64,000 nucleotides of DNA from Burhinus oedicnemus (GCA_008921705.1 VFFE01007257.1:2819903-2883902); one strand, 5' to 3'. Positions 37,761-51,123 are shown, counted from the stretch's first letter. Translations and numbers: made by a program. Notes: generated by a model not told the origin, from the letters alone.

Positions 37761-39141
37761 TCAGTTCAGCTTTGCAGCATGCTGTCCAACACATCTGTCA
37801 GGGCACAGTGTCAAAAGAGGCTTGCATTATATGATTTATTTTTGTCTTTTTACATCTACCCATTTTGCTTTGGTAGTAACCCTTTTCCTTGTTAGGAAAA
37901 AGATCTTAGTTGTGTAAGAAATTGTCGGGTTAAAATAGTATTTAGGAAACAGCATTACAGTAGTCTATTCCATGCTCTTGGGAATGACTGGAATAATGGA
38001 AATCTTAATTTTTGGCTGAGGGCATAACTGGGCAAGTACTGTTCCTGTAAGCTATGTCACAGGTATAGCTAAATAGATGCTAGTGCATTTTGGAAGTAAC
38101 TTCAACTCTCAGATGCAAACTGACCCGCCTTCCTTTCTGGAGAAGGGATATTGAACATGCTGTACCAGTGTCGTCTTCTAATACAGAAACCTGTTTTTTC
38201 TTAATTTCATTTCTAGTAAACCTGTTTTATGAAACTCAAAAGTTAACATTCAAACCAAACAATTTCCAGTGAATGCAGATCTCTTTTTGAATGTTATCTC
38301 CCCCACTAGCCAGAAATGTTGGCAATAATAATTCTGGATCTCTTCTACAATCACTTACCTGTAATTAGGCTTAACAGTATGTGAAAAGTATAGGGTCCAT
38401 TTTGATTTTTAGGTGTAAATGAAGCAGTTTTGTCTCTGCAACACTTCAGAATTTGTAAACCAGTTCACAAGTTTGCTTCTACCTAGCTGAATTGCATTAC
38501 TGGACATCCTCCTTTACCCCACTCCATCATGTTTCCTTCCAGGAGAGCAGCCACCACACGAAAAACAGCACCACAAGCCTGTAATAACACTGCCACCACA
38601 GATTCCCAAGTGACCACTCAGCTGAATGGAGGTTGATAACTAAGCTGGCAACAAGCTCAGTGGTTGGAATAAAAACAGCATCAGCTTTGCAGATCATACC
38701 CTTCTCTAATGTAATTAAATTCTGAGTCATAGACCTGGAGTGAGGCATGCTTCCAACTGATGCTGCATTTCCTGAAGGTCAGCTGGAGAGCAGTGTATTT
38801 CATCAAGTGCAATCTATAGAGTTGCAAGTTTCCTGATTAGGTTTGCATTTGAAGGCCTTCCCAAGGCCTAACTTAGTTGGGAAATTGCCCATTTAAGCAA
38901 TAAAACATAATAACATGTGACACTGCTGTTTAATGTTATCACATATGGGAGAGCGCATGTGAAATAGAAAGACAAACTGATTCAGGTTCTCCTTTTGCCA
39001 AGTTTTGTTAAGTAGCAGCATCAGTTCTCTGGATTGTCCTACTGCTCTTCTAAGATAATGAGTTTGATGAATAGCATTCAAAATATGTTTGATTCATCTC
39101 CCCATACTTATAATTGTGGATTTACTATAAGGTCTCACCAC

Positions 39142-39158
39142 TTTTTTTTTTTTTTTTT
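39142..39158. repeat. Poly-T tract (T17)
   Basis: Seventeen T residues within ordinary AT-rich sequence. No attached retrotransposon recognised. Confidence 0.85.
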
Positions 39159-39940
39159 AATTCCTGAACATTGTATTTCTGCTTTTGTTATGTTTTATCG
39201 CTTGCTCTTGTCTGACGCAGATGAAGTAATTCCCATCACCCCCACTGGGTGAGATGACCCAACTGTTCATTAGAAGATGAAGAAAGCAAAAGTTTGCTAG
39301 TCATTCAAAGGAAACGCTGTCTCGCATCCTCATTTGCAGTCCCACGGTTATACATTGTATGATGTCCTAGTTTGGAAAAAGGCTGACAGGAAAAGAAATT
39401 AAAATTACATAAATTTTTAGTTAACTTATCTGATCTTCCTGACTAACCAGTTCAAATTGCTTCCCTTTACTGAATATTTCAGGCATTTCCCTTCTAAAAG
39501 GTACTTTTATAATGAAATGCAGGAATGTCAACCTTGTCATCCTTATTTATGCTTGGGTACCAGAGAAAAGACCATACTTAAATTTCACCTGATATCTCAA
39601 TCATAGAAATAGATAGTCTGCTGTCTCTATTAGGAGGGCAGGGAAGAGTAATGCTGTCTGCAGATGGAGAATTGAGATATTCTGCGTTCTGAAATGTGCT
39701 CCCCTGTTCTCTTTGTGGTCCTGTGAAAACAGCCCCCACCTCAGTAGAAGCTCCTTCTTCTAAGTAACACTTATAATTGACTACTGACGACATTTTTTTT
39801 TTTTAAGGAAAAAAGATTTGGGGCTTTCTGGAGGTATTTAACTGTGTGCAGAAAAGATTTAAGACTGACAGTTCTGGGTGCCAAGAGAAACAGTTGTTTA
39901 ACAATAGGGGTTACTCTTTATATATGTGTATATGTAAGTT

Positions 39941-39956
39941 GGGGGCGGGTGGGGGG
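39941..39956 (+). repeat. G-rich tract
   Basis: G5, C, G3, T, G6 in sequence. It supplies three G runs separated by single bases, so a two-layer G-quadruplex is possible, and a three-layer one would need a distant fourth run such as GGGG at 39907-39910. No promoter context is visible. Confidence 0.7.
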
Positions 39957-42639
39957 TGAAAAGCTTCTCAGTTGCAGCAACAGTTTCATTCTGGATACTG
40001 AGTAGTTAAAAGATATAGCTAGATAAATAACGAAGAAAGGTATCAGTTCATTGTTTGGACATAAATATTCCATGCAGTTAGAAGTTTTTTTTTCCTGTAA
40101 TAAAGGGTGGAGATCCTTCTGCTAATATTATTACAGAAACAGCTCAGAACTGCCATTTTGGACCCCTTAATACAGGTTCCCTAGAACCTAATAGTTAAGA
40201 ATTAGATATTAGTATGGTTTGTCCTGAACTAGAAATAGAAATTGATATTTTCTGAGGTAGAAATATTCTGAAAGATATAGTAATAAATATTATTTTGACG
40301 CTTTTATTTAAAATCAAACGTTTTGGGATTACTGAAGTAAAAATAATCTCTTTTCATTGAAATAGCATGGATTTTTAAAAATCGCTTCAATATTATCCTG
40401 ATGTCCTGAAGTGAAAAAATTGAGTTCATCTAAACAACTGATTTCAGTGAGTCTTCAATCTCTTCTGGAGTGGGAAAGCCCTTTACACAGTGTATTCCCA
40501 AAAAAAGAAAAATATTTCTTAGAATTCTGGAGTGCTGTGGAGATGCTGAGAGGACAATCACATAAGAGAAGGGTAGGCAGAGATAGAAGGAAAACATTGA
40601 AAAGAGTTGGGTACAGAGGGGCATATACCTTGTACTTAAAGAGAAAATACTTACAAAAAAAATGGGCAAAATGGTTTGAGTCTTCAGTGCTAGAATCAAC
40701 AGTGGCATATCCTGAAAATTAGTAGATATTTTGAAAGCCTGACCTTAAATCTACTTAAAACTAAGCTGACAGATTTTTTTATTTTGAAGACAGTGAATGC
40801 TTTGAAACACCTTCAAGGGTGTCGAGTGGCTACTCATCAATACCCATGGGCACATGGGTTTGGTCTGCCTGGGAAGTTCAAATGGAGGTAAACCTCAGAT
40901 TAAGGTAAGCGTTAATAAAGATTTCCCTTTTATATAGTTTAAGTACATTATCACTTTGAAGCAGGAGAATTATTTGGAAGTAGTTCTCTAACTTGGGAGA
41001 ACAGTATGCATTGGTCAGAAAAAAAGCTAAATTTTCTGAAGTCCTATTTGTGTGCTCCTCTCACAGCTCCACTCCATCCCTTTGAAAAGAATGAAAGCAA
41101 CTAGGAAATCGTGTTGGGGATTCACGGTAGGGTTGGAGGAGACATTTCAAAGGACACACTTGTAGATATTTATCTAATATACCCCAAGAATAATCACATA
41201 CAAAATCCACACAGGGCTAAAACTAAGCAAATTATTTTCCAGTGGAGGAGTAATTTTCCTCTTCCCCAACTACAGAAACCTTTATTGTCTTACTATGTTC
41301 TAAAAATGAACATGATTATCTTAAAAGCCAATATGAGGAATTCTAGAGGTTTCATTCAACTTCACAGACTCCTTTATTTTTGTCAAGGGAAGAACCACTA
41401 GACTGGGGAAAGAGAGTATTTTCCACTAATAGGCAGTGAATCTGCTGCTTATTTTATTTTGGGAAATATGATGGATGGAAGATACTTCCTTACTGATATT
41501 AAGTACTTTCAAGACTCAGAATGTAAAGGACAATCCCCATCACTTTAAGGCAATGAGTAGTTAACATAATGTTTTTCAAAGTACTTAGCTTTACACCTGC
41601 AAAATATTTAAATAATGAAGAGATACAGACTTAGACACTTGCTTAAAGTACAAGGCACTTAGATGTATCTGTTTTGGAGCTAATATACAAAGCCAACCAG
41701 AAAAAAAAAGGTGTTAAATTTACAGTCTCTGTAGCACTTGCCAGGAAGACCCGATGTGGCAAAAAAGCTGGGCAGGCTGTGAACTCACCTGGCCTCCACA
41801 GTCATTCAGTGATCACCTTGAGGAGTAGCTTTCCTCTCTTGAAGTTTTCCAATAAGTGGTTTAAAAAGAATCTAAGGCTAAGCATGTCAAAGGCACATAG
41901 ATAAGTGGAGATATTTTCAACAGTATTATTGAATGTATTTTAGGTGTCCAGGCCCTACTGAACTTTAATGTTATTTAGGAATCATTTGACATTTATGAAA
42001 ATCTGATTTGGTTTCTAAATAAAAGTGTGGATTTTTTCTTAAGTGTTGAGTAACTCATAGCTCTTTGGATAAGTCCTTAACAATATGTATCATAAGTCAG
42101 CAATCATAGAAGTAGTAACTTCAGTATATGGATCATGGGGATTTCTGTAAAGCTGGATGGTCTGAGGAAATGTGCAAGAACAACCTTAACAAAAGTATCT
42201 TGGATGTGACTGTCTCTGAGTAAGAGATAAGACTGATGCTTGTGTCACTTGCAGGATGTGATTTATGGGTTAAAAATAAAAAATTTGTAACGAGGTCTGA
42301 GGAAGTCGCAGTCAGTCATTAAGAGCTATTTAGAAACGTGATGGTGAAGACTTAATGTAATTTTTCAGAACTGCCTGACTCCCATAGAAGTAATCTGGTT
42401 ACCTCTGACAATTGCCTGTTTTATCCTCAGATAGATATTTTAAATGAAATTAGACCTAGATCCTCATACAGTTGCCTGTTTTGCAAAGTTCACCTCAGCT
42501 TCCATGGACGTTGGGCCTTTAAAGATGTTGTAGGCCATGAAAATTCAATTTTTCGTGCATAGCTCCAGTGCAAACCTTTGAAAATCTCTGCCAGAAGTTC
42601 CAGTTTGCTTACAGTCATTCTATAGTAGCTTTGTTCCTG

Positions 42640-43160
42640 GTAAGGTGGTGGGTTTTTTCCCAATTAACATCTCTAAGAAAGAGTTCACCAAATGAGCTGT
42701 TCAGCATAGACTAACCAGCATGGTAGAAGGCTGCTGAGTATTTTAATTGATGTCCATTAAAAGTGCAAAGCTGTTCTGCTATGATCAGACACCCTAAGAT
42801 GTACCTACAAAGGATCTTGATTCCATTAATTCAGTGGATGCTGCTTCATATGTAATGAAAAATTAAGCAAGCTTTGACCAAACCTTGGGAACATAACTCA
42901 GCAGTTAGCAATGGAAACCCAATTAAAATGCTTTGCATGTACTTGTTTTTAAATATTCATACTATTGAACCATTCCCACTTAATGCATAAATGACAACAT
43001 AATATCCAACTGTAACAGTTGGTGGAAGCCATTTTAAGTAGCAGTTTAACAAACAGAGATGGATTTTAATTTGCAATGCCAGTTGAGCTGTAATAAAAAC
43101 TAGTATTCCAGCTGTGAAAAAAAAATAAAACACAGCTTGGTTTAGAGTTATTTACAGATG
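42640..43160. promoter_or_regulatory. Candidate conserved noncoding element with octamer-like palindrome
   Basis: Repeat-free block of about 500 bases. It contains AATTAAAATGCTTTGCATGT at 42921-42940, whose core ATGCTTTGCAT is a near-palindrome carrying an octamer-like ATGCAAAG on the minus strand. Nearby are AAATATTCAT, TTAATGCATAAATGAC and several TTTAATTTG/AATTAA cores. The concentration of POU and homeodomain-like sites and the lack of transposons are typical of developmental enhancers. Conservation has not been tested. Confidence 0.3.
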
Positions 43161-44735
43161 TGTAGGGATTTTTTTTTTTTTCCTAAGCCATACAACGGAA
43201 CCATTTGGTCATTATTCCTTCCCAGAAACATTCGTATCGCATGCCCTTGCTACCCCTAATTTCTGGAATCAAACTCCTAAGAAAATACACATTAAAGTAT
43301 TATGGCAATTCTTAAGTGTTCATTGATTACAGAATTCAATTTCCTGTTGCAAGTGTTACTGTTCAGTGTTAATATGGTTGTTTACTTGTTTTTATGGACT
43401 GTGATGAGCTTCTGCTGACTTTGAGATAAATCCTATATTGCTGTCTTTGAATGATTTCCACGTGTTGGCATTGTTGCTGTCTCCTGGAGTGTTATTAGGA
43501 TTCTTGCAACTTTGATTTCTGTTTGTTTATCCTTCTCAAAATATCAGCTGCCGGAATCATGGTATTTTGTGAAAGTTTTAGTGCTTTTTCTTTAATAATG
43601 AAATTCCCAGTTGTATGAGGGAAAAGTCTTCAAATAAGGGCCAAGCACACCCTTGAAATCTCTTCAGAAAACCCAAAACAAAAAAAAAATCCAAGCTTTT
43701 CTTTTCTTAACATCAGGTTAAGGTGAGGAGAAGATAGGAACATGTGTTCTAAAGCAAGCCTGGAGGCACAGTTCTTGGTATATTCCACTGAGTTGAAGAC
43801 GTTGTCACTAACCAGCACAGTGACCTTTTGGCCCTACTTTATGGCTGTATTTAATACATACGACATTATGATCCCTGAAGATTCATCTGTAGCTAAACAT
43901 GAACAAAATGTTCATTGCCCTGGGAAGGGTTACAGAAAATACGTTTATTATTTGCATTAAGGAATTTGACCAGTGAAAGTTTTCTGGCTTTTTCAGTTTT
44001 CTTTTCTTGTTTGCATCAGTATAGTCTTATTAGAGACCAAACAATGGTAAAATGGACTATATTGTAAGCTAAGCACTCAGGGACCTGAAAGTCTGCAAGC
44101 AATAAGCATAGCAGCAAAGTTCCCAGAGAGGACAATTTGTAGAACTCATAAGCCTGAAGTGCTTTAACTGAAGCAGTAAAGTTCAGAAAAGAAATGGGGA
44201 CAACTTCAAAGACACTAAGAAGTTGTGATTCGAAGTTTGCAATACACAGGAGTACAAGGGGGAGGAAAAAACAGGTATGGTGCACTCACACAGCAGGGCT
44301 AGAAATAAGGCCTTATTAGAGGATAGGAGAACGATGCACGTTAAGAAGAGGAAATGGCTCTTCTGACCTTGTGTAGGAAATCATGTTAATTGTGCCTACC
44401 TGAGATTCAAGCTTTCTTATTTTAACTACAATTTTTAGAACAGTCACAGGTTTCACTCTAAATAGCTCAAGTAACATGCAGGGCTGTGGAAAATGTTTCA
44501 GTGACAAATGGAGAAGCTGCAAGTAAAGGTCTGAATTATAGGCTCCTTAATTGGTAATGACATCAGGAGAGTTTAACATGAGCTACTGTCATCTGAACTG
44601 CGTGTGCGTTAAACAGATGAAGAGCACAACAGTAACTTGGCATACTCAGGAATTGTTTGGGAGGAATAAGGAATATGGGGAAAGGTTGAATCGCAGCACA
44701 GTGTATGTAAAAACCAGAACTATTCTTGAATACTT

Positions 44736-44763
44736 CAGCCTACTGCAGTCAGCCTACTGCAGT
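44736..44763. repeat. Perfect 14-bp tandem duplication
   Basis: CAGCCTACTGCAGT is present twice head to tail (44736-44749 and 44750-44763) with no mismatch. A recent slippage-type duplication is the simplest reading. Confidence 0.95.
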
Positions 44764-46521
44764 AAAATTGATAATGTATCGTGTGATGGAGAAAAAGGTT
44801 AAAAAAAATCCCCTGGGAAAACGGTTTTGAAGAATGCAACTTTTATAAAGTGTGAAGGATTTCAGTTCCACACCAGAAGCAACTGTAAAAAGTCATTTGT
44901 TTTCTCAAGAGTTTTTTTCTTGTATTTCAATTTAATTGCCTTTCAAAAAAATGGGTAACAAAGCAATTTGCATTAGTGCACATCAGGAAAGCAGACTCCT
45001 CAAATGCAGCAAGATGTATCGGAGCGTGTCCTGGTGCACTGTGCAACCCTGAAGCCCTTGTGACTTTATGTGACAAGCAGGAAGCAGGGTCAACTGGTCC
45101 TTTCAGTCACTCGGCCCTGAACTGGTGGGAGAGGTGTAGGCCGGCATGGGATCTGAGGACTGATCGGAAGGTGGGTCACTGTTCCTTGAGCATAAGCTGA
45201 AAGGTCTGCTGTCCTGACACTCTTTATTTGAAGCGCACCTAAAGAACGATTCAGCAGAAAGGCTAAAGAGTAATGGCTACTGTCTGCAACCAGGATGAGA
45301 ATTTTTTTTTGCCTCAGTTTCCTTTTCTTTCGAACCAGTAGATTTTAGTGATGAGTGACCCTTTTGGGAAGAGACTGAGAGCAACACTCAAACAGTAGGA
45401 AGAACAAATATGAGAGTGTAACATAAAATCTTTACTTGCATGCCAAGAGAGAGATAGGAAAGATGAAGAAAACATGAGGCCTAATTCCCTTCCATCTTTC
45501 TGCAAGATTGCAACACTAAATAGCCACCTTCCAGGAAAGTACTTGGTCACAAACTTTCACTGTGAATACTAACTTGCCATCCATCACTATCACCTCTCTC
45601 GTTTCTGGCTTACACCTTTTGAGATTCCAGGAGAAACTTTTTAGAATTTAAGCTGTTTGCTTTGCTGCCTTCAGGGCTGTGTTTCTGTCATTTGTAGTTA
45701 AAAGCTGGTGGCAAGGCATTTTTGCAGAGGGCAACAGTATTACTGCTGTGCAGATCACTTAATTATTCCAAGTGTTATGAGTGCAAGTCTCTGAAGATGA
45801 CAATGTAATGTAGGGAAAGCTGAAATGAGAGGTAATGAAAGGTAATGAAAAAGTCAGAGGTAGACAAGATGATCCTGTGATGCGAGGTCAAACAAAACAA
45901 AACACTTAATAAAGGTCTGCGGAGCTGGAATTAGCCAGTATTCCTGAATGGGCCACCAGTGTCACAAAAGCAATACGCTCACCGGGAGTGGGGGAATGTA
46001 CCATGTCAGTGCAGTGTAGAGCTAACTCCTCGCACTCCCTGGAGGCTGCTTCAAAGCTAACATTGTGCCTACTGAAAAAGATTTCTCCTGTATTCAGCTG
46101 CTATGTGTAAGAGAAAAGATGAAGCTTCTGGAGGGAAGTGGCGAAACAAGCAAACACAAAATGACTGTCACCCCCCAAAAAGAGCTGCCTCGGAATTCTA
46201 GGCTTTCCTGAATGAAGGGTGCCGCCAGAGGCATGGCCATCTCCAGGACACCTTTTGCCCCAAATGAAAATGTTATTCGAATTTAGGAAAAAAACTTTTA
46301 CAGAAAATGAATAAAATTTACTTGATCATTCAGAGCCAGGACAAAACTATTCATTATCAGAATTTCACTTAGTGCCTGGGACTAGAATATTGAGTTTACA
46401 GGGAAGAGACTGTAGGAAACCCTACCACACTGCCTTCATTCTGCACCTACCTGCCAGGGAACTTGTTGATTATTGTATATATCATTTGAATTGAGCAGAA
46501 ATTGCAGTATCTTTCTGGCTT

Positions 46522-46640
46522 GGACCATGACCCTCCTGTGCAAGGTATTTTGCAAACAAAATTTAACAAGGCATTCCCTGTCCTAAATCACTTTTAATCT
46601 TAAAACAGATAACAGATGGATACAGGCAGATGGCAGAGAA
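46522..46640 (-). mobile_element. MIR/L2-like ancient repeat, reverse orientation
   Basis: The plus strand reads GTGCAAGGTATTTTGCAAAC, then GGCATTCCCTGTCCTAAATC, TTTTAATCTTAAAACAGAT and AACAGATGGATACAGGCAGA. In order this matches the remembered reverse complement of a widespread amniote repeat (GTGCAAGGTGCTGTACAAAC, GACAGTCCCTGCCCCAAAGA, GCTTACAATCTAA and AACAGGTGGATACAGACAGA). The block order is intact over about 120 bases. The element at 11600-11742 carries the same tail region in the opposite orientation. Confidence 0.7.
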
Positions 46641-46946
46641 AAAAATTGTGACTAGGTCTGATCAAGACTGTTTTCTCATCAAAGCCATGGTGATTGATAA
46701 GCTCTCCTTTAAAAAACTTGGATTTGACAGTCTTGAAAAACTTTTGATGAAAAGTAAAGGACAGAATTTCCAGTCAAGGTAAGGTGACCAGCAGAGAATA
46801 ATAATGAGGTTGCCACATAAGTGGGCTGTAGCAGATCAAAGTTCAAGTGTTTTGTCTGAATTAGGTATGATTTAAAGCAGGCTTTCATACTTTCTGTGTG
46901 AATGCTACCCCTTAACTTCATCTGGAAGAAGGCCCTGCTTAGGATA

Positions 46947-47008
46947 AATATACACACATGTATATGCATATGTATATATACATGGACGTGCACGCACACA
47001 CACATGCG
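46947..47008. repeat. TA/CA-rich alternating tract
   Basis: Irregular ATACACACATGTATATGCAT-type sequence followed by GCACGCACACACACATGC. It is largely alternating purine-pyrimidine. Small open frames across it consist of V/H/C/I/M repeats and are artefacts. Confidence 0.85.
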
Positions 47009-47727
47009 CTAATGAAAAAGTCTCAGATTTGTCTCAGTGTAGAACAAGACTCCAGTTTTCTTGAAGAAACCACTTCCATTTTCTGTGTAACCAAAGCTAG
47101 TACATGGAGAAGAAAGATGCAGACAGGGAAAGTATACAAATAAATTACCTGAAAGGCAAATATTTAAGTTTCAATCACTGATTTGGCTTCAGCACTAGTC
47201 TCAAACTGGTGTAAATTGTTGTAGCTTCTCCAGCTACAATGGAGATGTTCCAGTTTAAATCCTCTGGCGTATGGTCTTGGGGTCCACACTTGAATTTCTT
47301 TTAAAACATTGGATAAGAAAGTAGACTTGTAGCAAACCCTTACAGGGGAGTGAACTGTGGACTGTGTAAGGGACTTTCTTACGGATCACTGCTATCAGAA
47401 GGGCAGAACACTTCCTTCGGAGTTCTCTTCCTTCAGTTCTTCATCTTGAAAGAATATTACGTTCCCTCTTCTGTAAAGGGTCTTTAACAGTTTTCAACAG
47501 TGCCTCCTGAGTGTCCCCCATTCACAGCATTGCAGTGGAAATACTCCGAGGAGTTTAAACCAAGATGGTGAGAGGATGGCTTAGAAATGGGAAAAATGTT
47601 GTGTGCCGTAGAGGAAATTATCTTTCTATTTAAAATTGTGTGAGAAAGCTGTTTCTGTAACCTTCAGAGGGTGACATCTCTGATGAACCAATATCAGACA
47701 ACCAGTAAAAATGTTTAGCTTAATAAG

Positions 47728-47789
47728 AAATAACAATAACAATAACAATAACAATAACAATAACAATAACAATAACAATAACAATAACA

Positions 47790-47840
<51 letters not shown>

Positions 47841-47841
47841 T
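47728..47841. repeat. Compound microsatellite (AACAAT)n-(ATT)n
   Basis: About ten AACAAT units (47728-47790) run directly into about seventeen ATT units (47789-47841). The two halves are nearly complementary. On the minus strand, AATAAT units pair with ATTGTT units through A-T pairs plus one G-T wobble per six bases, so a minus-strand transcript could form a long hairpin. Copy number is probably polymorphic. Confidence 0.95.
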
Positions 47842-47844
47842 TAA

Positions 47845-50800
47845 AAACCTTTATTTTTAGGATGTGTGCCATACACTGCTAACCATGGGGAAGACACACT
47901 GGGTCTCCCTGTCTCATCCCCTGCAATTACCCAAAAGTAAAGTTATTCTAAGGCAAATTTTAAGTAGGAAATTTCATTTACATATAAATGTGCATCTTTT
48001 TCAGCACTAAACTGGCAATATCAAAGCTAATTGAGGGTAAGTACTAATTGGAAGTCTGATTTGCATAGTTTAACAGTGGAATAGTGTACATATATGTTGA
48101 GATGCAAAATATAATGTGAATCTTAATTCAGTACTATTATCCCTTTTATTGGTATATGGTTACAATCAATATATATATCGGTGTCCATTTTGTTTTTGAC
48201 ATATTGCAGTATTTTGTGTGAAATTAATTTTAATACATTGAAGCTCCTGTAAAGTAGTTTGATTCCTACTCATTGTGATGTTTTCTTGAATGAAATCAAA
48301 CATTTCATGTCTTAGATTAGCTATATTTACATATTTACCATGTTCAACTTTTTATCGACTTGAAAATGTTGCTTGAATTTACTTTGTGACCTAATGGGTC
48401 ATTTCACCATGCACAAGCTTGTGGAAGTTTAATCCAAGCTTTGAATGACATTGCTTTGAACAAGAGTGTTTTCTTGCAAACCAGATCTACTTCTGTAAGG
48501 TACAATAGAAATAGAAACAAGATTGAATCTTTTTATTTTTTTTGTTTTATTTTGTTTTTGTCTTAACCACAATGGAACAATCAGTAGTAGACAGCGAAGC
48601 TTTCTCCCCTAGCAAAGTACAAATTACAAGTTGGGGTTTTTTGAGAAATCCATTTTTTGTTTTTCAGGCTAAACACAGGTCAGAAAATGGGATGTGCCTC
48701 ATCGTACCTCTGTTTTTATTCAGTGTTTAAAGGGTTGTGGGTTGATAAGAAACTTTTTTTAGCTCTTAAAGATATATGATTCTGTTTTAAAGATTATAAA
48801 AAAAAATTCTCATTGCATTTAAAAAAACCCCTTTCAGACTATATCTGAATTTAATTATCCCAGTAAGAAAAGCTTTAATTTTAAGATTTCCTTTTAAGGA
48901 TGGAAGTGCATTTCTGTAATTTAGAAGTATGTCTTGTGAAGTAAATTAAAACCACCATCAGTGTACAGAGAAAGGCACATAATGGGGAATTTAGTCATTT
49001 TTCCTATACATTTATTCTCTGAATTTTGAATTGCTACTGATTTCCTCCCTATAAGATTGGAAATGGGGATAATATAATATCATTTTTTTCTCCAGCACAG
49101 CCGTCTAAATGTTGTTAGCAGGCTAAGTCATGTCTAGATACTTAACAGCAAGTAGAAGGAAAACATTGTGCTGACTAAAAGTTAAGATATTTAGTGATAG
49201 CATGAGAAAACACTTTAAAGGAAAAGTTTAACTCCTGAAAGGTAGAGGCTTTGGATTTTTGGAAGGAGCTAATCATGGGAATTTAACTAAAAAGTGACCT
49301 GAGTTTATAAGGGAAGTCTTGATTGACCTGCTCCCTCTCTGCATCGTGGAGTCTGTCTTGCTTTCCGTCTTTGTCCATTCAGTTTCCTTCTGGCCCTAAA
49401 GCATGCCCCTCTCTTTATGTGTCCTGCCTACATTTTTTTGAGACTTGAGATCCCTGTAAGTTATCCCAGGTAACATTTAACTTACAGATAATAGTCAAAG
49501 TCAGACAATATTAATAAAATTAACTCTTACTAAATAATCTTTATTCTGCCTCTGGAGAAACTTCTTCAAAAGCTCTTCTTAGGCTGGACTGGTTTCCTTA
49601 GCGTTCAGCCAATTTTTTTTCCCTAATGTCATCATCACTGAGTGAGAGCCATGAAGTTGAATGACCCTCCATTGTCTTTGGCCTGGGACTCTTATATACC
49701 CAGTCCTACGTATGGAGGCACATTTTGTGATACAGCAATTTATATGACTTGTACATAAGAAAATTCCCTGAACTGTCACAGAAGCAATCCCTTTTCTGTC
49801 TCGGTTGAAAAGAAAAATAATAAAAATGCATTGCTGTTAAAGCTGAAGTCTTAGCTAGTATATTTGGAATAAAAACAAAATTGCTATGATAGTTTTCCTT
49901 TGACTTTATGGCAGTATAAGAAGGATTAATACACTGTATGAACATACTGGATGATAATAAAACAGAAGAATTAAAATCACTTCAACACATTGTAGATAAA
50001 CCTTTGAAAATAAGTAAAAATTCGGTCTTAAGTATCAGAATAATTGGAATGTATGAGTAACTTTTCCAAAGAAAAGCTACTTTTTAAAATGCTCATTATC
50101 AGGGTGTAACAGGAGCAAGCATTGCATTGCTAGAGATAACATGTACAGAGGGACAAGAAATTGAAAAGGTGGAGAAAGTCTACAGAAGGTTAAGGAGGAT
50201 GGGGAAGATGATCCATCTATCATTTCTGCCACAATAAATCTTCCTTTTTTGAGAGAGTGGTGTGACCCCAGAACAATGAGAACAAAATTGCTGTGCTACG
50301 CTATTTCCAGTGTCTTAGTATCGCTATGGAAGTCTTACTGATCATGAGCAGATCATGTTTTCTAAGTGTTTATTGCCACAGGAAACGTGATGCCTGTGTT
50401 TTAGTACAGGGTGCTGAACATTTGTATTTCTGGCAAATAGCAAATCTCTAAAAAAAAATTGTATTTAATACAAAATACTAATTAAAAAAAATAAAATGAA
50501 ACATACAGGATAATCTCTTTAGCCAGTAGGTTTCTGTTATTCATCAAATCAGAAGGTAAGTCTTCTGTGTCATTTTTTCAAATAGCAACAACAGAAACTA
50601 ACAACAAAGGAACACCCAGGCACTTCAGCTGGTATACCCATAAAGGTGGCAGTGCACTTTGAAAAATAGTATGCCATCTCAGTCTGGAAGTGACAGACTC
50701 TGGATGAAGAACGTATGAAAGAAAATGTGTTATGGTGATAGTACAGACGTGGATAAATAGCATGCCTGGGTTTGTGTTTCTCCAAAGAACAGTATAGAAA

Positions 50801-51055
50801 TTAAAGCAAAATTTCTTTTTACAAAAATATTTTTAGGGAAAACCAAAGAAACTGAGTTGTTTTGGTAGGGAAAATATGTATACATGGCACAATGAATATT
50901 AAAAGTCATAAATACCATCACTGCTGATCATAATTAATATTAAAAGACACAAACAGATCTAAGAACTTGCATTAATCTCCTTTTCTAAATGCTGGAAGTT
51001 GCTCTATGCTTAATTAAGGGATAGGGTAATCTTGTCTTTATGGGCAGGCTGGAAC
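47845..51055. other. Unique noncoding DNA
   Basis: No gene and no clear transposon. Open frames are below 80 codons. A weak CR1-like phrase near 50160-50210 was considered and not annotated. Confidence 0.55.
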
Positions 51056-51120
51056 TGAGTAGGTATTCGAGTCCTGATTCTGCCACATGCTTCCTTTATG
51101 ATGTTAATCAGAATGCTTTT
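51056..51120 (+). mobile_element. MIR-like SINE fragment
   Basis: GGTATTCGAGTCCTGATTCT followed by GCCACATGCTTCC and TATGATGTTAATCA follows the order of the MIR/tRNA-SINE head-to-core region ('GGTTCGAATCCTGGCTCTGCC', 'ACTTGCTAGCTGTGTGACC'). The fragment is short and diverged. The T15 tract at 51124-51138 follows directly. Confidence 0.45.
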
Positions 51121-51123
51121 ATC

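Larger units (their letters stand above)
37770..46515. other. Mostly unique noncoding DNA
   Basis: No gene found; the longest frames are about 103 codons (40411-40722) and lack a domain. Features listed separately are a T17 run (39142-39158), a G-rich tract (39941-39956), a candidate enhancer (42640-43160) and a 14-bp tandem duplication (44736-44763). A faint palindromic fossil may lie near 42449-42600. Confidence 0.55.

Noticed and set aside
39363..39390. Possible LTR start (TGTCCTAGTTTGG)
   Set aside because: Resemblance to the avian LTR terminus is limited to about ten bases and no matching 3' end follows at a sensible distance.
39941..39956. G-quadruplex promoter element
   Set aside because: Only three adjacent G runs and no promoter, CpG island or transcript start near it; kept only as a G-rich tract.
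42449..42600. Possible palindromic fossil repeat (CCTAGATCCTCATAC ... CCTTTGAAAATCTCTGCC)
   Set aside because: Terminal pairing is weak and the intervening blocks do not match the class clearly enough.
50140..50215. Possible CR1 fragment (GGTGGAGAAAGTCTACAGAA ... AAGATGATCC)
   Set aside because: It resembles a CR1 phrase around a block used in many copies, but only about 40 bases match loosely and no flanking CR1 sequence is readable.
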